Source of the DNA: Flavisolibacter ginsenosidimutans
Lineage (GTDB): Bacteria; Bacteroidota; Bacteroidia; Chitinophagales; Chitinophagaceae
DNA length: 64,000 nucleotides
Reading direction: 5' to 3'
Assembly (NCBI RefSeq): GCF_007970805.1
Contig: NZ_CP042433.1
Coordinates: 2,728,001 to 2,792,000 of the forward strand
Positions 59,700 through 64,000 of this stretch are shown here, one piece after another (within the stretch, counting starts at the first letter, position 1; each line of letters begins with the position of its first letter). The notes under the pieces were generated by a model, which was not told where the DNA came from, did no database searches, and saw only the letters and a program-made list of their open reading frames with translations. Position numbers and translations under genes: made by a program.

Positions 59700-60788
59700 T
59701 TATGACCAGCCTTGGAATAAAGCAAGGAAATTTTCCCGGTTAGACTGAAGACTATAGTGCTTCAACATTTTCCGCTGTCCCGCCATTCCCATCTTTTTCC
59801 GCAACAAACCGTCTGTCATTAGCGTGGTTAAAGCCGTCTTCCATTCATTGCCAGAGGTGCACAACCAGCCGCTGACTTTGTTGTCAACAATTGATTGATT
59901 AACGCCCACGGGACTGGCCACCGCCGGTATTGCTAAAGAAAGATATTGGATGATTTTAAACCCGCACTTCCCTTCGCTCCAGGCGTCGTGCTCCAGCGGC
60001 ATAATACCGATGTTTATTTCAAGCAGGTCTTCTATTTCCGTGCTTTCGTTCCATTTTCTGAACTCCATAAACGGAAGCAGAACAGACGGCGCTTTGTCGC
60101 AAATGACAAGGAAACGAAAGTTAAATGCGGAAGACAAATCCTCCAGAACGGGATAGACGGTGTCCAGATATTTCAAGGTTGAATGCGAACCGGTCCAGCC
60201 TATTGTTACCTGACTTGTGCCCTGATCTTTGGTTTGATTATACCGCCCCTCCATGTCCACACAGGTTGGATTAACAAGAACAGCTGCGTTGAACTGTTTG
60301 GCATAAGCGGCCAGAAAATCATTACCGGCAGAAACGTTGGAGGCCCACTCGCAAATCCGCTTAACCTTCCAAAAACACTTCAGCGAAGCCGCAACTCCGT
60401 TAACAGCAGTTGTATTGGGTATCCAAATCGCATCGTCAAAATCGTAAATAATTTTTTTTCTAAACAGCCGGGCAATGATCCACTCAAGCAAGGGTGGTCC
60501 TAACGGCGCTGCTTCGCGGTGAATAAAGATGAATTCATGCTTGGGCACAAGAAAAAACAACATGAAAAAGCGCCGTGAAAAACCTTTTATTAGTGCCCAT
60601 GCTTTTTGCAGCGCAGCGCCTTTGCGATACAGGACATTCCACGCAGCGTCGTCAAAAAACGTATGAATAGAAAAGGGGTAACCCGCTTGTCTTAACAAAG
60701 GGAAATAAGCTTCCACGCGGAAGCGCTGTGAGGGAGCCCGGCCGAGCGGATAAGGAAGAACAAATAAAACTCGCTTTGAATTCGTCAT
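59700..60788 (-). CDS. glycosyltransferase, GT4-like
   Basis: 362 residues. The N-terminal VLPYPLGRAPSQRFRVEAY and KIIYDFDDAIWIPNT are characteristic of a branch of GT4-like enzymes common in Bacteroidota. The second half has TIGWTGSHSTLKYLDTV and KCGFKIIQYLSLAIPAVASPVGVN, the GT-B nucleotide-sugar site. Donor and acceptor unknown. It converges with the membrane protein gene, leaving 20 bp. Confidence 0.82.
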   Translation of the reverse strand: MTNSKRVLFVLPYPLGRAPSQRFRVEAYFPLLRQAGYPFSIHTFFDDAAWNVLYRKGAALQKAWALIKGFSRRFFMLFFLVPKHEFIFIHREAAPLGPPLLEWIIARLFRKKIIYDFDDAIWIPNTTAVNGVAASLKCFWKVKRICEWASNVSAGNDFLAAYAKQFNAAVLVNPTCVDMEGRYNQTKDQGTSQVTIGWTGSHSTLKYLDTVYPVLEDLSSAFNFRFLVICDKAPSVLLPFMEFRKWNESTEIEDLLEINIGIMPLEHDAWSEGKCGFKIIQYLSLAIPAVASPVGVNQSIVDNKVSGWLCTSGNEWKTALTTLMTDGLLRKKMGMAGQRKMLKHYSLQSNRENFLALFQGWS

Positions 60789-60868
60789 GCAAGGGTATCG
60801 AAAAAAATGCGTTGCTTCTTAAATGAAAGCAATCAAAAGGGTGATTAGTGGTTCATCCAACTACCTGC

Positions 60869-62086
60869 TCAGGTTGTCCGCCCGGAAAGCTGCTCATAAA
60901 CGTTTTGGTAGAATGCCACGCCCTTCTCAACGTGAAAATATTCCAAAGCATACTGTCGCAGGGGAGCCAAACCGTTGGGATTCATCGCCCGGATTTCCTT
61001 TTCCCATTCTTTTTTTTCTTCGCTTAACAACACGCCGCCACCGGGATATTTGTCAAGGATGTAATCCAGATCGCCAATGCCTTTTAAGGCGACAACAGGA
61101 AGGCCGGAAGCCCAATATTCACCCATTTTTGTGGGACTGCGTCCGATGGTTGAAAAGGACATTTTGTAATAGATAAAGCCCACGTCACCGGCACGCAAAT
61201 AGTTTGTTACTTCCGTGAAAGGGGCATTGTAGATGGCTATGCGATTTATACCGGCATCGCTAAAGCGGCTTTGCAACGATTCATCAATTTTGTCTTTTGA
61301 TAAAATGAGCAGGTAGGCAGCCGCATGTATATTCTGATAGGCTTTAAAAACTTTTATCAGGATCTCCGGGTCGTAGTTCCCTCCCAGCGAACCGCTGTAA
61401 ACAAACACTTTTTCACCGGGCTTAACGCCAAGTTTGGCCCGCAGTTCTTTCGTACCTGCATCAGTTCGCTCTTTAAAAATTTCAAAATCCACGCAAGTGG
61501 GTATTACCCCAACTTTGTCTTCGTTGGCCAAGCCTGTGCCAACGATGGTTTCCTTTCCTTTGTAAGTCAGGCTTACGGCGTAGTTGCAGGCATGGAAGAA
61601 ACGTTTTTCTAATTGTTTGAAATACCGATAAACCGGTTTGTAAACAGGCTTGTTCCAAAAACCCGATTCTAATTTTTCATCGGGCCACCAACCCCGCATG
61701 TCGAAGATGAATTTCAGCCCAAAGCGTTTTTGCATCTTTTGCCCGACAATGGCCGCAATGTAACCGCGGCAGTGAACGATGTGAAACCGGTATTGGTGGT
61801 GCAGGCGACGACACAAATTGTAGCATTTGTATACATCGGCCAGCGTTGATAAAACAGGAGGATTCTTTGTGTACGGCAACGGAATCCAGGTTAAACCGTG
61901 CTCGGTTATGATCTTTTGAATGGCGTCTTTGCCTTGTTCAAAAAGCCCGGGTTTTTCGAACGAAACAATAACGATCCGGTTGTTTAAAGAGGCCAACCGT
62001 TTAAGATAAGCCAGTATCTGCGATTGACCCAACGGATCGGTCAGTCCGTCGTAACTGATGTACAAAATTTTTCTTACGCCATCCAT
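60869..62086 (-). CDS. glycosyltransferase, GT4-like
   Basis: 405 residues from ATG 62086, which overlaps the end of the asparagine synthase gene by 13 bp; an upstream in-frame start at 62122 is less likely. ILYISYDGLTDPLGQSQILAYL, HCRGYIAAIVGQ, DMRGWWPDEK, VFVYSGSLGGNY and KMGEYWASGLPVVAL give a two-domain GT-B enzyme. It should act in the same surface-polysaccharide pathway. The overlap implies translational coupling with asnB. Confidence 0.85.
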   Translation of the reverse strand: MDGVRKILYISYDGLTDPLGQSQILAYLKRLASLNNRIVIVSFEKPGLFEQGKDAIQKIITEHGLTWIPLPYTKNPPVLSTLADVYKCYNLCRRLHHQYRFHIVHCRGYIAAIVGQKMQKRFGLKFIFDMRGWWPDEKLESGFWNKPVYKPVYRYFKQLEKRFFHACNYAVSLTYKGKETIVGTGLANEDKVGVIPTCVDFEIFKERTDAGTKELRAKLGVKPGEKVFVYSGSLGGNYDPEILIKVFKAYQNIHAAAYLLILSKDKIDESLQSRFSDAGINRIAIYNAPFTEVTNYLRAGDVGFIYYKMSFSTIGRSPTKMGEYWASGLPVVALKGIGDLDYILDKYPGGGVLLSEEKKEWEKEIRAMNPNGLAPLRQYALEYFHVEKGVAFYQNVYEQLSGRTT

Positions 62087-63978
62087 TGCTTGTACCACAT
62101 TTGAAACATCAACAGATACCAAACCTTCAGGTGCTTTTCCTTGCGGCCGTTGAAAAAATCAGCCACGGTTTTTTGTACGGCCGAAACGTTAAACAGCCCG
62201 TGCTGCTGAAGGCTGTGTTCACTCAGGTATTCCTCAACCAGTGGCCTTAACTCGTTGGTCAGCCAGGTTTCAACCGGGATGCCAAAGCCCATTTTCGGCC
62301 TTTCCATAATTTCTTTGGGAACGTATTTGTGCACGATTTCTTTGAGGATGTATTTTTTTTGTCCGTTACGGTATTTGTATTCCGAAGGAAGTTGCGCTGC
62401 CCATTCAATAATGTCCTGGTCGAGGAAGGGCTCACGTCCTTCCAGGCTTACCGACATCGTGGCCCTGTCCACTTTCTGCAAAATATCATCCACCATGTAA
62501 GTTTGATAATCAATCGCCATCATGTACGAAAACGGATCACTATAGCCGGCTTTCAGTTCGGTGCTTGTGTGCGCCGTGGACAATTCCTTTACGGGCTGTG
62601 CAAACAAAGCTTTGATCTCCGGGCCGGTAAATACCTGGCTCAGGTTTTTCAAAAGTTCCGAAGGCGAAGGGTCGTTCAATAAATTTTTCAGCTTGTCGTA
62701 ACGGCTGTGAAAATTCTGCTTGTTGCGCAGGTAAGGAATTTTTTCCGAGGAAACAGAGGCCATTGCGGCAACGGCCATCTTGCGGACGGGCTTTGGAATG
62801 GAACTTAATTTTTTCCCGTACCGCGAAATGTAATCGTAACGGTTATAGCCGGCAAAAATCTCGTCGCCCGCATCGGCCGAAAGCGCTACCGTAACTTTCT
62901 TTCGGGCCAGCCGGCTTACCAGTATCGTTGGAATGGCACTGCTGTCGGCAAAAGGTTCGTCGTAAAAATGCGGTAGGTCGGGAATGATTTCCAGGGCTTC
63001 CTTTGGCGTGCAATAATACTCGGTGTGCTCCGTACCCAGGTGTTGCGCAATTTGCTTGGCAAAAGGAGCTTCGTTCAGCTTTTCATCGGTAGTGCCGATG
63101 GTGAAGGTCTTGAGTTTTTCGCTGCTGTTCTTTTGCAGCAAGGCCGTCACACAGGTACTGTCGTAACCACCGCTCAAAAAAACACCAACGGGCACATCAG
63201 CCACAGTGCGGTACTGAAAAGCTTTAACCAGTTTGCGTTCTGTTTCGGCAATGGCTTCGGGTAATTCAATCCGGAGTTTGGGCTTGTTATAATAATCGTA
63301 AACGTTCCAATATTGCTCTTCGGCAATTTGCTGCGTTGCCAGGTTTATACGGAGCAAGTAACCCGGTTTTAGTTTGTAGGTGTCGCGGTAAATGCAATGG
63401 GGATGCGACACATAACCGTATTGAAGAAACGATGCTACTGCGCCGGGATTAATTTCCTTTTTGAAAGCCGGGTGTGCAACCAGGGTTTTTAGTTCAGAGC
63501 CAAACAGGAAGAGACCCTCTTTCCAGTAATAGTTGAGGGGCTTTACACCGGCCCGGTCACGAATGAACACGGCCTCGTTTTTCTTTTCATCGTAAAGCGC
63601 AATGGCAAACATGCCGTGCCAACGATGAACGGCATCACCGCCCCATTCGCGCCATGCGTGCAGAATGACCTCGGTGTCGGAATGCGTAGAAAACGCATGA
63701 CCGCGTCTTTGCAACTCGTCGCGTATTTCAGCATAATTGTAAATCTCGCCGTTAAACACCACGTGAAGGCCATCAAAGTGCATGGGCTGATTGGCCGCCG
63801 TGCTAAGATCAATGATCGAGAGCCGGCGGTGACCGAGGCCTATCGCGGCTTCCCGGCCTTCGGCAAAATAAGAGCCTTGCCCATCAGGGCCGCGGTGCTG
63901 AAGACAGGAGGACATGCCTTTGAGGTGTTCCGCTGTGCTTTGCTTTTTAAAGTCAATAAATCCGGCAATACCACACAT
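62074..63978 (-). CDS. asnB: glutamine-dependent asparagine synthase, polysaccharide-cluster type
   Basis: 634 residues. MCGIAGFID starts with the catalytic Cys2 of the N-terminal glutamine amidotransferase. The ATP-pyrophosphatase motif SGGYDSTCV marks the synthetase half, followed by LSADAGDEIFAGYNRY. The family amidates aspartate; members in polysaccharide clusters (WbpS/AsnB-like) are thought to amidate sugar acids such as uronates. The presence of a probable UDP-glucuronate epimerase nearby fits that, but it is inference. It overlaps the next glycosyltransferase by 13 bp and starts 22 bp from the window end. Confidence 0.9.
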   Translation of the reverse strand: MCGIAGFIDFKKQSTAEHLKGMSSCLQHRGPDGQGSYFAEGREAAIGLGHRRLSIIDLSTAANQPMHFDGLHVVFNGEIYNYAEIRDELQRRGHAFSTHSDTEVILHAWREWGGDAVHRWHGMFAIALYDEKKNEAVFIRDRAGVKPLNYYWKEGLFLFGSELKTLVAHPAFKKEINPGAVASFLQYGYVSHPHCIYRDTYKLKPGYLLRINLATQQIAEEQYWNVYDYYNKPKLRIELPEAIAETERKLVKAFQYRTVADVPVGVFLSGGYDSTCVTALLQKNSSEKLKTFTIGTTDEKLNEAPFAKQIAQHLGTEHTEYYCTPKEALEIIPDLPHFYDEPFADSSAIPTILVSRLARKKVTVALSADAGDEIFAGYNRYDYISRYGKKLSSIPKPVRKMAVAAMASVSSEKIPYLRNKQNFHSRYDKLKNLLNDPSPSELLKNLSQVFTGPEIKALFAQPVKELSTAHTSTELKAGYSDPFSYMMAIDYQTYMVDDILQKVDRATMSVSLEGREPFLDQDIIEWAAQLPSEYKYRNGQKKYILKEIVHKYVPKEIMERPKMGFGIPVETWLTNELRPLVEEYLSEHSLQQHGLFNVSAVQKTVADFFNGRKEKHLKVWYLLMFQMWYKQWMA

Positions 63979-64000
63979 AATTACGATCTGCTTTTAACGG

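Noticed and set aside
1-64000. CRISPR array, tRNA or rRNA genes, prophage or insertion sequence
   Set aside because: No regularly spaced direct repeats, no recognisable tRNA or rRNA sequence, no transposase or phage structural protein among the frames.

Overview
The window is a chromosomal segment of a Bacteroidota bacterium, most likely a pigmented member of the Chitinophagaceae or a close relative. The evidence is a gldJ-porU-porV locus of the type IX secretion system (T9SS), a PorP/SprF-like protein beside a very large PKD-repeat protein with a gliding-type C-terminus, a TonB-plug protein, a DUF6728 gene, a carotenoid operon, and promoters of the Bacteroidota form TTTG-N19-TAnnTTTG. No rRNA, tRNA, CRISPR array, prophage or transposase was seen.

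Layout. 0-5 kb: tail of an SGNH hydrolase, an Eco57I-like type IIG restriction-modification enzyme and small hypotheticals. 5-13.5 kb: a plug-only TonB-type protein, a RibD-like reductase, a phosphodiester glycosidase, a metallophosphoesterase, and a pectate lyase facing a DUF6250 protein. 13.6-15.7 kb: a cassette-like array of small genes (membrane protein, PIN toxin-antitoxin pair, VOC protein) separated by attC-like sites, with no integrase in the window. 15.7-28.5 kb: small secreted and membrane proteins, a lone ComA-family gene, and a stress-flavoured set (DUF892, zinc alcohol dehydrogenase, SDRs, two KGG-motif proteins, a glucosaminidase). 28.5-42 kb: gldJ, porU, porV, recG, the giant PKD protein and PorP/SprF. 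42-46 kb: glycolate-oxidase-type flavoprotein, OmpA/beta-barrel-like protein, FRG-domain protein and small ORFs. 46-53.7 kb, all on the minus strand: a CarH-like regulator, an ECF sigma factor, crtI, crtB, idi, crtZ, surE, a membrane protein and lpxB. 53.7-64 kb: polysaccharide genes (PHP phosphatase, UDP-galactopyranose mutase, nucleotide-sugar epimerase, three glycosyltransferases, a polytopic membrane protein, asparagine synthase).

How parts work together. The gldJ/porU/porV set makes and attaches T9SS cargo, and the adjacent PKD protein looks like such a cargo. The B12-binding MerR regulator upstream of an ECF sigma gene, which overlaps crtI, suggests light-controlled pigment synthesis. 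The 54-64 kb genes probably build a surface polysaccharide. Interspersed repeats are frequent. Two of them have entered protein-coding sequence: one in frame within the restriction enzyme and one at the N-terminus of LpxB. The most unusual feature is the attC-like cassette array at 13.6-15.7 kb, with a further matching site near 23.6 kb.
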